DNA of 64,000 nucleotides from Nitrospira sp. (GTDB taxonomy: Bacteria; Nitrospirota; Nitrospiria; Nitrospirales; Nitrospiraceae). Shown in pieces: positions 8,051 through 18,022 of the stretch; positions within the stretch are counted from its first letter, which is position 1, and the number at the start of each line of letters is the position of its first letter. The stretch lies in assembly GCA_031315995.1 (NCBI GenBank), contig JALDRG010000004.1, positions 186,001 through 250,000 on the forward strand. The letters are read 5' to 3'. The translations under genes were made by a program, and so were the position numbers. Under the pieces are notes generated by a model. That model did no database searches. It had not been told where the DNA came from and was given only the letters and a program-made list of their open reading frames with translations.

Positions 8051-8857
8051 TCAGGGTGTGGGGCGAGGTGACTCGCTGGGATTGTGCAGGCCGGCGAGGG
8101 CGGCTTTCAAGAAGGTCAGCTCCTCATCCGGCAAGGCCGGTGGATCCGTCGCTTCGAACCACACTTGCTCAGGATGTTCCCGCATCGCGCCACCCAAGCG
8201 GCGAGCGGCCTCGAACGCTTTGAAGATCTGGCGGTTCACCACATTGCCGATCAGGGGACGCAGCAAGGAAAGAATGCCGGACAAGAAGCGATTGTCGAGC
8301 CGCAGGTAACTCACCATCGTACTGTCGATCGATTCGACACCCCGGCTGTCGGTCACCGACCGCAGGGTCAGCAACACCACCGCTTTGCCGCTCACCCGAG
8401 GCAGAAACCTTCCGTCATGGCTCCCCTCCACGTAGTAGATCCGGGTCTCCTGATCGTGAAACAGGGGATGCACAATCCCGTCCGTACCTTCTCCGTCGGT
8501 GGCCCAAAACTCTCCCTGCCCCCGCGGCTCGGCCTTATACAGCCCGAGGTCGAGCCGATTCACCAGGGCAGCAGCCATCACCGGGTGATCCAGGAGATAC
8601 ATGAAGACATGGTGCGGCAAGGGCGTGCGCTCTGGCCCGACCTTATTCGCAGTGGTGTAATGCGTGATGATCGGCTCCAGCCGACAAGCCCAGACGGCCT
8701 CAACCTGGTCCAGAGGAAAGACGACTCCGGCATGGTGCGAAGGGAGGAGGCACCGGTCCGATTCAGCCCGCCCAGCGGAAACGAGCGCAGCCAGCCCGGC
8801 CGTCAGAACGACCGCGATGAGGCCGGTTCGTCGCGCGACCAGCCGATGCCTGCTCAT
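8051..8857 (-). CDS. Secreted protein of unknown function
   Basis: 268 residues with a basic N-terminus and signal peptide (cleavage near AGRAES, about residue 31). The mature part has no family I recognise. It contains WATDGEGTDGIVHPLFHD, a strand-rich middle (IYYVEGSHDGRFLPRVSGKAVVLL) and an amphipathic helix with RQIFKAFEAARRLGGAM, an order that vaguely recalls START/SRPBCC-fold proteins, but this is only an impression. It overlaps the stop of the upstream esterase gene by ATGA, so the two are translationally coupled and probably act together in the periplasm. Confidence 0.7.
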   Translation of the reverse strand: MSRHRLVARRTGLIAVVLTAGLAALVSAGRAESDRCLLPSHHAGVVFPLDQVEAVWACRLEPIITHYTTANKVGPERTPLPHHVFMYLLDHPVMAAALVNRLDLGLYKAEPRGQGEFWATDGEGTDGIVHPLFHDQETRIYYVEGSHDGRFLPRVSGKAVVLLTLRSVTDSRGVESIDSTMVSYLRLDNRFLSGILSLLRPLIGNVVNRQIFKAFEAARRLGGAMREHPEQVWFEATDPPALPDEELTFLKAALAGLHNPSESPRPTP

Positions 8858-10185
8858 GAAGGCCGTTGTGGTACTGAAAGCGTGAGATGGGCGGGATAGA
8901 GTTGTCCGGGGTCTGCTCTGAGACGGGCCTGCCGCAGGAGCGTATCGACCTGTGACGGAATGAGACCGTCGAACGAGGCCTGTCCATCGGTGGTGATGAC
9001 GATCGGCCTCGACAGATCGACGAGATCCTCATTCAAGAACAACGTGTATTGCCTGACGTGGTCGGTCCGGACGTCGATCCGATTCGGCCCGGTGACTTGA
9101 ACCGTCAACCTGGCGTAGGCACGCTGCCGGATGCTGTCGTCTCGTTTATCGATCAAATCCTCGGAAAAGGATGCGATCTGATCCGTCGCATCGATCCGCA
9201 CCCAGCCGAAGGGCAGCAAATGGCTCGCATCACGCACGACCGTCAGAGCCTTCGGGACAGATGTCCGGCGCCGATTGTCGAACCACTTCACCAGATCAGG
9301 AAGTTCTTCACGCGGGAAAAAATGCCCCCCGGCCATGGCATGGGTGCGATCGTGCTCGCGATAGATGAAAGGATACCCGAGATTCTTGAGCTCTCCGGCC
9401 AGCTTCCGGCTCAATTCCACGGGCATGACTTGGTCTTGCGATCCATGAATGATATAGACCGGCGTTGCACGAAGGTTTTCCAGAAAAGGAAACAGAACAT
9501 CGTCGATCCCGCTCGCCATCGGCGCAAGACCGGCGAACATGGGCGCATGATGCATCCCGATCAACCAGGCGCCGATCCCGCCGTTGGACATGCCGCTGAG
9601 GAAAATTCGGTTGGGATCGATCCGGTACCGCTGTTGCACCGCGCGCACCGTCGCCAGCACCAGATCCTCGGCGCGCCTGGTGAACCAGGCGCCGGCAGGA
9701 TAGGTCGGACAGACGAGAATGTAGCCCTCCCCCAACCGAGATTTCCATCGATCTAAGTAGGCCTCCCCGGTGAATCCCGCTCCGTGGAGACAGACCACCA
9801 GCGCATACGCTCTGGTCGGTTCATAACTCTGCGGGACAGAAAGGCTATACCGATAGGCTCGGTCCCGTACGACGATCTGTTCATCCGGCATCAGGCCCAC
9901 CGGCTGCAGGCCATGGAGCGGACCGCTTCGCAGCAGGTCCTGCACCGCCTGCACCGTCGCATCCGGCCGCTGCAGAATGGACGTGAGGATGGTACTCGCC
10001 TGCTCACCATCCTGCGTCGTCATGTAGTGCCAGACCTGTGAGGCAAGATCGGTCGTGGAGCGTTCTTCTGCGGAGTGGATGGCCGAAGTCGGAATCTCCG
10101 TCCAGAGCAGACAGGAGACAAGCAGCGGGAGAAGAACGCGTCTGGATCGGAAAAGTCGGCGGAAGGGCCGGGAAGAAAGTCGCAC
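8854..10185 (-). CDS. Secreted alpha/beta-hydrolase, PHB-depolymerase-like esterase
   Basis: 443 residues from a GTG at 10185, chosen because AGGAG overlaps the ribD stop just before it. The N-terminus is very basic and followed by a hydrophobic signal segment, so the enzyme is exported. Residues of the poly(3-hydroxybutyrate) depolymerase/feruloyl esterase type are present: ALVVCLHGAGFTGEAY (oxyanion region), SGMSNGGIGAW with the nucleophile Ser, IIHGSQDQVMP with an Asp, and HDRTHAMAGGHFF with the His. About 130 residues at the C-terminus form a separate strand-rich domain of unknown type. The substrate is unknown; extracellular ester or polyester is possible. Confidence 0.8.
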   Translation of the reverse strand: MRLSSRPFRRLFRSRRVLLPLLVSCLLWTEIPTSAIHSAEERSTTDLASQVWHYMTTQDGEQASTILTSILQRPDATVQAVQDLLRSGPLHGLQPVGLMPDEQIVVRDRAYRYSLSVPQSYEPTRAYALVVCLHGAGFTGEAYLDRWKSRLGEGYILVCPTYPAGAWFTRRAEDLVLATVRAVQQRYRIDPNRIFLSGMSNGGIGAWLIGMHHAPMFAGLAPMASGIDDVLFPFLENLRATPVYIIHGSQDQVMPVELSRKLAGELKNLGYPFIYREHDRTHAMAGGHFFPREELPDLVKWFDNRRRTSVPKALTVVRDASHLLPFGWVRIDATDQIASFSEDLIDKRDDSIRQRAYARLTVQVTGPNRIDVRTDHVRQYTLFLNEDLVDLSRPIVITTDGQASFDGLIPSQVDTLLRQARLRADPGQLYPAHLTLSVPQRPS

Positions 10186-10192
10186 GACGCTC

Positions 10193-11320
10193 CTAATGAG
10201 TCGGGAAATCAGCCTGCACCAGCATATCACGCCCTATCGGCTCGATGCGCAGATTCTTCAGAGACACGGCGTCCCGGAGGCGGCGCGGCGACGGTCCGCC
10301 GAAGAGCCCCTTCGCATCTTGCCCACCGAGCAGCAACGGGGCCACGTAACACATCAGCCGCTGGGGCAGTTCGGCACGAAGCACCGCCGCGTTGAGGTCG
10401 CTCCCGCCTTCAACCAGCAGACTCGTGATGCCGAGTTGTCCGAGACGCGTCCACAACACCGGCAAGCTCACGTGACCGCCGGTCGTCGGCAGCACCAGCA
10501 CATCGATCCCCTGAGCTTTCAGGCGCGCCACCTTACGAGCCGACGCACCTTTCGTCGTAGCGATCACGGTGTGGGCCTGCTGCTGATTCTGTAACACCGC
10601 GGCCTGGATGGAAATACGCAATCGGCTATCCACCACAATGCGCAGCGGCTGCCGCGGGAACGGCCGCAAGGGGTCGGCGGCCAGTCTGGCGGTCAACCGG
10701 GGATTGTCGCGCAGCACCGTGCCGATTCCGACGAGGATCGCGTCCACGCCGGCGCGCAACTGATGGGCATGCGTTCGGGCCGCCTCGTCGGTAATCCACT
10801 GGGACTCGCCTCCTGCGGTGGCAATCTGTCCATCCAGCGTCATCCCCGCTTTCAAGATGGTGAACGGGCGGCGGGTCCGTACCCAATGGCGGTAGGCCTC
10901 ATTGAGCTGCATCGCCTCGGCCTGGAGGCATCCGACATCGACTCGTATCCCGGCTCGCGCCAGTTGCGCGAGACCGCTGCCCTTCACCTGTGGATTGGGA
11001 TCGACCATGGCCGCCACGAGGCGGCGCACTCCGGACGAGACGATCAGCGGGACGCAGGGAGGAGTGCGTTTCTTGACGTGGCTGCAGGGCTCGAGGGTGA
11101 CATAGAGGGTGCCGCCTTTCGCTCGCGAGCCGGCCTGACTCAGGGCGATGACTTCGGCATGCGGCCCGCCGGCTTTGCGATGGGAACCCTGACCGACAAT
11201 CTGTCCGCGACTGACGACGACTGCGCCGACCATGGGATTGGGGCTGGTGAAACCCCGGCCTTTCGCCGCGAGGCGAAGGGCCAGGGTCATGTACTGCAGA
11301 TCGCGTGCGGACGACCTCAC
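10193..11320 (-). CDS. ribD: Bifunctional riboflavin biosynthesis deaminase/reductase
   Basis: 375 residues. It deaminates 2,5-diamino-6-ribosylamino-pyrimidinone phosphate and then reduces the ribosyl chain with NADPH. The N-terminal deaminase has the zinc site HAEVIAL and LEPCSHVKKRTPPC. The C-terminal reductase has LKAGMTLDGQIAT, WITDEAARTHAHQLRAGVDA and LLVEGGSDLNAA. Start: a GTG at 11320 overlaps the ppdK stop (GTGA); starting later at the ATG at 11290 would cut the usual first helix. The esterase gene begins seven bases after the stop, in one operon. Confidence 0.94.
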   Translation of the reverse strand: MRSSARDLQYMTLALRLAAKGRGFTSPNPMVGAVVVSRGQIVGQGSHRKAGGPHAEVIALSQAGSRAKGGTLYVTLEPCSHVKKRTPPCVPLIVSSGVRRLVAAMVDPNPQVKGSGLAQLARAGIRVDVGCLQAEAMQLNEAYRHWVRTRRPFTILKAGMTLDGQIATAGGESQWITDEAARTHAHQLRAGVDAILVGIGTVLRDNPRLTARLAADPLRPFPRQPLRIVVDSRLRISIQAAVLQNQQQAHTVIATTKGASARKVARLKAQGIDVLVLPTTGGHVSLPVLWTRLGQLGITSLLVEGGSDLNAAVLRAELPQRLMCYVAPLLLGGQDAKGLFGGPSPRRLRDAVSLKNLRIEPIGRDMLVQADFPTH

Positions 11321-14166
11321 CGCTTCGTACGCTTTGGTCGGCCTGTGATGCGTTTGCTGCTCGGTTTCGCCTTCACGGAAGTCCGGGTCGCAGCCTTCTT
11401 GGCCGGCTTGGGTGTCCGCTGCTTCGTTGGGCTCGGTTTGGTTTTCTTCGGCTTGGCTTTGTGCCTCTCGGCCTCCGCCAACGCCGCCTGCGCCGCAGCC
11501 AGCCGCGCAATTCCGACCCGATAGGGCGAACAGCTCACATAGTCCAAGCCGAGCTCATGGCAGAATTCCACGGAACTGGGATCGCCCCCATGCTCGCCGC
11601 AGATACCCAGCTTGATCGTAGGACGAGTCTTGCGCCCGCCGGCGATGGCCGTGCGCATGAGCGATCCAACCCCTTCCCGGTCAAGCACGGCAAAGGGATC
11701 GGTATCGAGAATATTGGCGGTCTTGTAAAAGTCGATGAACTTGGCCGCATCGTCGCGCGAGAATCCGAACGTCGTCTGCGTCAGGTCGTTCGTCCCGAAA
11801 GAGAAAAACTCGGCCTCCTCCGCGATGCGATCGGCGGTCACGGCGGCGCGCGGCAATTCGATCATGGTGCCGACCAGGTACGAGAGTTTCACGCCATATC
11901 GCTTCATCGTTTCCGTGGCGACCTCGCGGACGAGATCCTTCTGGGCTTTCATCTCCGAAACCATTCCGACCAGCGGAATCATGATCTCGGGAACGATCTT
12001 GGTGCCTTCCTTCGCGAGTTCACAGGCCGCTTCGATGATCGCGCGCGCCTGCATCCTGGTAATCTCGGGCATCGTAATGCCGAGACGGCACCCGCGCAGA
12101 CCCAGCATGGGGTTAAACTCATGCAGCTCTTCCACGCGAGCCAGCAACCGCTTCTTTTCCTCCAACACCGTCGGCGCGCCGCTGGTGAGTTCGAGCTGCG
12201 CGATTTCGACCATCAGGTCTTCGCGCTTGGGCAGAAACTCATGCAAGGGCGGATCGAGCAGACGAATCGTGACCGGGAACCCCTTCATCTCCCGGTAGAG
12301 ACCGATGAAATCCTGCTTCTGCAAAGGCAACAGCTGGTCCAGATACCGTTCCCGCTCTTCCCGTTTCCGAGCCAGGATCATCCGCTGCATGATCTGGATG
12401 CGATCTTCGGCGAAGAACATATGTTCCGTCCGGCACAGGCCGATCCCTTCGGCACCGAAACTTCGCGCGATACGGGCCTGATCCGGCACATCCGCGTTCG
12501 CCCGGACCTTCAGCTTCCGCACGCCGTCGGCCCACTTCAGCACCGACTCGAACATTTGATACTTCTCGGAAGCCGACGCCTCCATTTTGCCCTGCAGCAC
12601 CTGGATGACCTCGGACTCCACGACGGGGATATCACCGCCGTACACGTTGCCCGTTGAGCCGTTCACCGACAGATATTCGCCCTCGCGAAACGTCTGGGTC
12701 CCGATTCGCACCGATTGATTGTCCAGCACCTCGATGGCATCGCAGCCGGCCACGCACACCTTGCCCATCTGCCGCGCCACGACGGCCGCGTGAGAGGTCA
12801 TGCCGCCGCGCGCGGTCAGAAATCCCAAGGCGGCATTCATGCCGTGAATATCGTCCGGGCTGGTCTCCTGTCGGACCAGGACGACGCGATTGCCCGCGGC
12901 TTTCATCTCGACCGCACGGTCGGCCGTCAACGCGAGTTTTCCAGCGGCGGCACCAGGACCGGCCGGCAACCCCTTCCCAAGCGGCGTGCAATGCGATTCT
13001 TCCTTCGCGTCGAAAATGGGATAGAGGTACTGCGCCAATTGATCGGGTCCGATGCGCTGGAGAGCCTCCTTCTTGGAGATGAGGCCTTCCTTCACCATGT
13101 CTACCGCAATCCGGACGGCCGCCACGCCCGTGCGTTTGCCGACGCGCGTTTGCAGCATATAGAGCTTGCCTTCTTGGATGGTGAACTCCAAATCGAGCAT
13201 GTCGCGGTAGTGGCGTTCGAGTTTTTTATAGGTCGCTTCGAGATCCTTGTAGGCTTGCGGCATGTACTTTTCGAGTTGATTCACCGGCAGCGGAGTCCGG
13301 ATTCCGGCGACGACGTCCTCCCCCTGCGCGTTCGTCAAACATTCGCCGAAGAATGCCCGTTGACCCGTGGCGGGATCGCGCGTGAAGGCGACGCCGGTGC
13401 CGCTGGTTTCACCCATATTGCCGAAGACCATGGCCACCACATTGACGGCGGTACCCCAGGTTTCAGGAATATTGTAGAGCCGCCGATAGGTCACGGCGCG
13501 GGCTCCGTACCAGGAGGAAAATACGGCGTTGATCGCCATGCGCAATTGTTCCAAGGGATCATCGGGGAAATCCCGCTTGGTCTCCTCTTTCACCAGCTCT
13601 TTGAAACTGATGACGAGTTCCTTGAGCGCCTTGGCATCGAGGTGTGTGTCCTGCGTCACACCGAGCTCCCGCTTTTTATGCTTGAGGATGTCCTCGAAAT
13701 GCTCGCGGTTGATGCCCATCACGATGCTGCCGAACATGCCGATAAAGCGCCGGTAACTGTCCTGCGCAAACCGCTCGTTCTTCGTCTTCAGGGCCAGGCC
13801 GTGCACGGTCTGGGTCGTCAACCCGACGTTCAGCACAGTATCCATCATGCCGGGCATCGACGCTCGGGCGCCCGAGCGCACGGACACCAGCAAGGGAGTA
13901 TCCGGATCACCGAAGCCGGCCTTCATCGACCGCTCGATCCGTTTGAGGGCCTGCAACGCCTCGTCCATCATGCCGGGAGGATAGGCCTTGCCGCGCTTGT
14001 AGTATTCAACGCAGGCTTCGGTGGAAATCGTAAACCCGGGAGGAACGGAGACTTTAAGATTCGTCATCTCAGCCAGCCCGGCGCCCTTGCCCCCGAGCAG
14101 TTCCTTCATCGTGCCGGTGCCTTCGGCTTTGCCATCTCCAAAATAATAGACGTATTTCTTGGCCAC
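11317..14166 (-). CDS. ppdK: Pyruvate, phosphate dikinase with a basic C-terminal tail
   Basis: 949 residues. It interconverts pyruvate, ATP and phosphate with PEP, AMP and pyrophosphate. The N-terminal ATP-grasp part begins with GGKGAGLAEMTNL; the mobile phosphohistidine domain carries GGMTSHAAVVARQMGK with the catalytic His; the PEP-binding TIM barrel contains GIGLCRTEHMFF and NDLTQTTFGFSRDDA. Bacterial enzymes are usually about 870-910 residues. The extra length is a Lys/Pro/Thr-rich tail of about 60 residues after AQAALAEAERHKAKPKK, which looks disordered and DNA- or RNA-binding-like. The gene overlaps ribD and lies 25 bases after a small membrane-protein gene. Confidence 0.95.
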   Translation of the reverse strand: MAKKYVYYFGDGKAEGTGTMKELLGGKGAGLAEMTNLKVSVPPGFTISTEACVEYYKRGKAYPPGMMDEALQALKRIERSMKAGFGDPDTPLLVSVRSGARASMPGMMDTVLNVGLTTQTVHGLALKTKNERFAQDSYRRFIGMFGSIVMGINREHFEDILKHKKRELGVTQDTHLDAKALKELVISFKELVKEETKRDFPDDPLEQLRMAINAVFSSWYGARAVTYRRLYNIPETWGTAVNVVAMVFGNMGETSGTGVAFTRDPATGQRAFFGECLTNAQGEDVVAGIRTPLPVNQLEKYMPQAYKDLEATYKKLERHYRDMLDLEFTIQEGKLYMLQTRVGKRTGVAAVRIAVDMVKEGLISKKEALQRIGPDQLAQYLYPIFDAKEESHCTPLGKGLPAGPGAAAGKLALTADRAVEMKAAGNRVVLVRQETSPDDIHGMNAALGFLTARGGMTSHAAVVARQMGKVCVAGCDAIEVLDNQSVRIGTQTFREGEYLSVNGSTGNVYGGDIPVVESEVIQVLQGKMEASASEKYQMFESVLKWADGVRKLKVRANADVPDQARIARSFGAEGIGLCRTEHMFFAEDRIQIMQRMILARKREERERYLDQLLPLQKQDFIGLYREMKGFPVTIRLLDPPLHEFLPKREDLMVEIAQLELTSGAPTVLEEKKRLLARVEELHEFNPMLGLRGCRLGITMPEITRMQARAIIEAACELAKEGTKIVPEIMIPLVGMVSEMKAQKDLVREVATETMKRYGVKLSYLVGTMIELPRAAVTADRIAEEAEFFSFGTNDLTQTTFGFSRDDAAKFIDFYKTANILDTDPFAVLDREGVGSLMRTAIAGGRKTRPTIKLGICGEHGGDPSSVEFCHELGLDYVSCSPYRVGIARLAAAQAALAEAERHKAKPKKTKPSPTKQRTPKPAKKAATRTSVKAKPSSKRITGRPKRTKR

Positions 14167-14191
14167 GCGACGCTCTCCTTCTGCTATGAGG

Positions 14192-14710
14192 TCAATGAGT
14201 CGGAACCGAATGCCGGGCGGCGGCTTCCAGTCGCATGCGGTAACGGTTGACGACGTGCCTGGTCACACGAATGCCGCACACGATGATGCCCACCACGAAC
14301 GCGCCGACCGCAAACAGCCGGTAGTCCACGAACGGTCCATAATCGAAATAGAATTTTCCGTCTGCGCCCTGCTTGATTTGTGCGTCTTTCTCAAACGTAT
14401 GGGTCTTCCCGGTTGGATCGGCAAGATTGAGCCACTCCGAACAAAACTGTACGGGATTGACCGACCCTGGGACACGTTGGTAGGCCAGTCGCAAGCAAAT
14501 GTCTTGTCTGGAATCATAGATATCCGGTGTCCGCACCAGCCGTTCGAAGTTGACGCCGGTCACCCAGATGCCGAAGAGGAACACCGCGTTGCACACCACC
14601 ATCATGACGACGCTGATGCCGGACGCAAACCGCCGGACCTTGGTCGCCCTCAGTTCGGCCGCGGCACTCGTCTCGAGTGACTCGGAGAGGCTCTCTGAAG
14701 TAGAGTCCAA
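14192..14710 (-). CDS. Membrane protein of unknown function with two TM helices
   Basis: 172 residues from a TTG start at 14710; no ATG is available before the first membrane helix, and the start is only fairly sure. It has one helix at about residues 32-52 (ISVVMMVVCNAVFLFGIWV), a loop of about 80 residues with two Cys (DICLRLAY and VQFCSEW), and a second helix near 135-155 (LFAVGAFVVGIIVCGI). The loop would face the periplasm, where the two Cys could pair. I do not recognise the family. It lies 14 bases after glyS and 25 before ppdK. Confidence 0.6.
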   Translation of the reverse strand: MDSTSESLSESLETSAAAELRATKVRRFASGISVVMMVVCNAVFLFGIWVTGVNFERLVRTPDIYDSRQDICLRLAYQRVPGSVNPVQFCSEWLNLADPTGKTHTFEKDAQIKQGADGKFYFDYGPFVDYRLFAVGAFVVGIIVCGIRVTRHVVNRYRMRLEAAARHSVPTH

Positions 14711-14724
14711 ACACTCACCATCCG

Positions 14725-16908
14725 CTACGTCCCTTGTACCATAATCTGAGAGAAATCAGCGAATGACATGAACAAATCGTCGACGCTCTTCAACAGGGAG
14801 AGCCGGTTTCCGCGCACCGCCGGATCCTCGGCATTCACCATGACCGCATTGAAAAAGTCGTCGATCGGACCCTTCATCCGAACCAGCACATCGAGCGCCT
14901 GCCCATACTGCCCGGCGCCCATCGCCGCCGCATAGGCCGCATGACTGGTCTGCACGGTCTCATATAAGGCGGACTCGGCAGCCTCCCGGAATAACCCGGA
15001 CTCGACCGGCTTGCGATCCCACTGCTCCTTCTCGGTCAGCCGATGCGCCCGTTTGAACCCGACGATCAACGGATCGAACTCGGGCCGCGCGGTAATCTGC
15101 TGCAACGCCGTCATTTTGTCGAAGAGATCCGCCAGGTCGATGGTCTGACGATCCGCCGACCTCAGGACGGCCTCCATGACATCGTCCCGCAATTGGTGCG
15201 CGCTCTTTCCGTAAAAGCGGACCCGTTCAAACAAAAATCCGAAGATGTCCGGCATTCCCCCCTTGCCTGACTGGGGCGTGGCCGTCACATTCTGGCCGTG
15301 CAGCACGTCCTGCGCCGTCCGCACGGCTTGTGCGAGATTCAGCCGCAACCTGCTCTCGATGACGATGCGCACGATGGCCGTAGCATGGCGTCTGAGAGCA
15401 AAGGGATCCTCGGAGCCGCTCGGCACGAGGCCGACGAGGAAAAAACCGGCGATGCTGTCCAGGCGATCCGCCAACGAGAGCACTTTTCCGGCCAGAGACT
15501 CGGGCAACTCCCCTTCCATAGCACGGGGCAAATATTGCTCACGAATTGCCGCGCTCACCGCCGGTGACTCGCCGTCGTGTTTGGCATACTCCCCGCCCAT
15601 GAGGCCCTGCAGTATCGGAAACTCGCCGACGATGCCGGTCAACAGATCGGCCTTGCTGAGTTCTGCCGCGCGCCGGCACTCCTGAACCAGTCGATCGTCG
15701 CCGAGTTGTTCGGCCAGATGCGCCGCCATCGCCACCACACGCTGCGTTTTCTGATGCAGACTACCCAGCTTCTGGTGAAAGGTCACCGCCTGCTGTTTTA
15801 CCACTCGATCAGCCAACGAGGTTTTGCGATCCTCATCGAAGAAGAACTTGGCGTCCGCTAAGCGCGCGGACAGCACCCGTTCGTTCCCTTCGCGGATCAG
15901 CTGCATGTTCGACAACTTCATATTGGTGACGGCAAGGAAATTCGGCAGCAGCGCACCCTTGTGGTCGACCAACGAGAAATACCCCTGGTGTTCCTTCATG
16001 GAGGTCATGAGGATTTCTTTCGGGAGCGAGAGATAATGCGGCTTGAACGTACCCAGAATCGTCAGAGGAGATTCCACCATGTAGATGGCCTGTTCGAGCA
16101 AGTCGTCGTCCTGGTGTAACTGTCCGCGGGCAGACTTGGCGAGCGACGCCAACTGATCGAGGATCATCGCCCGCCGCCGCTCCTGATCCACCATCACCCC
16201 ATGCCGTTCCGTTTGCTTCAGATACTGCGCAATCGACTTCACGGCAAAGCCCTTGGGGCTGGACACCTTGGCGCCCAACACCCGATGACCTTGGCTGAGA
16301 TTCCCGGCTTTGACGCCGGCGAATTCGATCGGCAGCACCTTGCCGCCGCATAAGACCACCATCCAGCGCACCGGCCTGGCGAAGCGCACACCGGTCTGGT
16401 TCCACTGCATGGCTTTGGGAAACGATAGTTTGGCGAGCACCTGCGGCAAGGCTTGCGTCAGGACCGCCGCCACCGCCTGTCCCTTTTCCTGCTTCACGGC
16501 AAAGACGTACTCACCCTTCGGCGTCTGGCGGACTTGTAGCTCTTGAACCGCAAGGCCCTGGCCCGCGGCAAACCCGATGGCCGCCTTGGTGGGTTGCCCT
16601 GCTTGGTCGAACGCCACCGCCTTGGAAGGCCCCATCGCCTCTTTCACGGCCGAGGCCTGTTGCCGCGCAAGCCCTTCGATCAACAGCACCAGCCGCCGCG
16701 GGGTGCCCATCGTACGGACGGCGCCATAGGTAAGACGCAAGTCTTTCAACAGCGTCTCCGCCGATTGCTGCAGGGCGCGCATGGCCGGAGCAACAAATTG
16801 ATAGGGCAGCTCTTCCGTCCCGATTTCGATAAGCAGCTCCGTGGTTGCCGAAACCGCGGGGGCTTTGGAGCGGGAAGCAGTCTTGGTCATGGTCTTCTTG
16901 GATGGCAT
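14725..16908 (-). CDS. glyS: Glycyl-tRNA synthetase beta subunit
   Basis: 727 residues, near the usual 690-720. With GlyQ it forms the heterotetramer that charges tRNA-Gly; the beta subunit binds the tRNA. The core starts LLIEIGTEELPYQFVAPAM, and family motifs FPKAMQWNQTGVRFARPVRW, ESPLTILGTFKPHYLSLPKE and GLMGGEYAKHDGESPAVSAA are visible. The C-terminus has the anticodon-binding-like region with VNAEDPAVRGNRLSLLKSV. A 20-residue Lys/Ala-rich extension precedes the core, so the true start could be a few codons later. It begins 20 bases after glyQ. Confidence 0.95.
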   Translation of the reverse strand: MPSKKTMTKTASRSKAPAVSATTELLIEIGTEELPYQFVAPAMRALQQSAETLLKDLRLTYGAVRTMGTPRRLVLLIEGLARQQASAVKEAMGPSKAVAFDQAGQPTKAAIGFAAGQGLAVQELQVRQTPKGEYVFAVKQEKGQAVAAVLTQALPQVLAKLSFPKAMQWNQTGVRFARPVRWMVVLCGGKVLPIEFAGVKAGNLSQGHRVLGAKVSSPKGFAVKSIAQYLKQTERHGVMVDQERRRAMILDQLASLAKSARGQLHQDDDLLEQAIYMVESPLTILGTFKPHYLSLPKEILMTSMKEHQGYFSLVDHKGALLPNFLAVTNMKLSNMQLIREGNERVLSARLADAKFFFDEDRKTSLADRVVKQQAVTFHQKLGSLHQKTQRVVAMAAHLAEQLGDDRLVQECRRAAELSKADLLTGIVGEFPILQGLMGGEYAKHDGESPAVSAAIREQYLPRAMEGELPESLAGKVLSLADRLDSIAGFFLVGLVPSGSEDPFALRRHATAIVRIVIESRLRLNLAQAVRTAQDVLHGQNVTATPQSGKGGMPDIFGFLFERVRFYGKSAHQLRDDVMEAVLRSADRQTIDLADLFDKMTALQQITARPEFDPLIVGFKRAHRLTEKEQWDRKPVESGLFREAAESALYETVQTSHAAYAAAMGAGQYGQALDVLVRMKGPIDDFFNAVMVNAEDPAVRGNRLSLLKSVDDLFMSFADFSQIMVQGT

Positions 16909-16928
16909 CGTCGGGTGCTACCTATGAA

Positions 16929-17849
16929 CTACTTAGTCGAAACAGGTGAGTGGACGGTCGTGCCCTTGCTTATCCGAAGCGGTTGCTTGATCAAGGGGTG
17001 CCCCATCGCTTCCCGGTCGGCCAGGTACGATTCCGCGCAGCGACGTGCCAAGGCCCGCACCCTGGCGATGTAGGAGGTCCGCTCGGTCACGCTGATGGCC
17101 CCTCGAGCGTCGAGCAAATTGAACATGTGCGAGGTCTTAATGCAGTAGTCGTACGCCGGCAACGTGAGCTTACTATCCAGCAGCCGTTTGCACTCTCCCT
17201 CGAAGGCCTGGAAGGTGGCCATGAGCATGGGCACCTCCCCCTCTTCGAAGTTGTAGCGTGAGAATTCGACTTCGCTGCGGTGATGCACATCGCCGTAGGT
17301 CACACCATCGGTCCAGGTCAGGTCATAGACGTTATCGACCTGCTGCAGGTACATCGCGATACGCTCGGTCCCATAGGTGATTTCGCCCGTGATGGGATTC
17401 AGCGGAATGCCGCCGATTTCCTGGAAATAGGTGAACTGGGTAATCTCCATGCCGTCGAGCCGGACTTCCCATCCCAACCCCCAGGCGCCGAGCGTGGGCG
17501 ACTCCCAATCGTCCTGCACAAACCGGATGTCGTGTTTCTTCGGGTCGATGCCCAGCTGCTTGAGGCTCTCCAGGTAAAGCCCCTGGATATTGTCGGGCGC
17601 CGGCTTCAGCACCACCTGATACTGGTAGTAGTGCTGCATGCGGTTGGGATTTTCTCCATACCGGCCATCGGTCGGCCGACGGCAGGCTTGTGGATAGGCG
17701 GCGCGCCAGGGTTCCGGACCGAGGGAGCGGAGGAACGTGGCCGGGTGGAACGTCCCCGCGCCCATTTCCAAATCATAGGGTTGGTGAATCACACAACCGC
17801 GGTCCGCCCAAAACCGATGCAGGGTCAAAATGAGGTCTTGGAAATTCAC
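16929..17849 (-). CDS. glyQ: Glycyl-tRNA synthetase alpha subunit
   Basis: 306 residues, typical for GlyQ. It is the catalytic subunit of the alpha2-beta2 enzyme. Class II motifs are present: [19 protein letters not shown] near the start, [20 protein letters not shown], and the segment [19 protein letters not shown]. It starts with a GTG at 17849, with AGGA seven bases upstream, and is the first gene of a run of about ten minus-strand genes. It is divergent from the Rrf2 regulator. Confidence 0.95.
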   Translation of the reverse strand: MNFQDLILTLHRFWADRGCVIHQPYDLEMGAGTFHPATFLRSLGPEPWRAAYPQACRRPTDGRYGENPNRMQHYYQYQVVLKPAPDNIQGLYLESLKQLGIDPKKHDIRFVQDDWESPTLGAWGLGWEVRLDGMEITQFTYFQEIGGIPLNPITGEITYGTERIAMYLQQVDNVYDLTWTDGVTYGDVHHRSEVEFSRYNFEEGEVPMLMATFQAFEGECKRLLDSKLTLPAYDYCIKTSHMFNLLDARGAISVTERTSYIARVRALARRCAESYLADREAMGHPLIKQPLRISKGTTVHSPVSTK

Positions 17850-18022
17850 CGGATATCCTGATCTAGCAGCAGACTGCTGGTGATGGCTGATGAAAATCAG
17901 GCTGAAGCTAGCAAGAACGGTGAGAGGGTGTCAAGAAACTGAAGCTCCGATTTCAATGAGTTGCAGCGATGATCGCGGCACAATGGAGGTGGCGCCTCTC
18001 TGACGCATCGCATCCGAAACGC

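Noticed and set aside
11305..12657. A 450-codon plus-strand frame opposite the ppdK C-terminal region
   Set aside because: Composition is His/Arg-rich in the manner of antisense frames, and it lies inside a certain gene on the other strand.
12715..14250. A 511-codon open frame on the plus strand opposite ppdK
   Set aside because: It is the antisense shadow of the GC-rich ppdK gene. The minus-strand product has full dikinase motifs and the plus frame has no recognisable protein.
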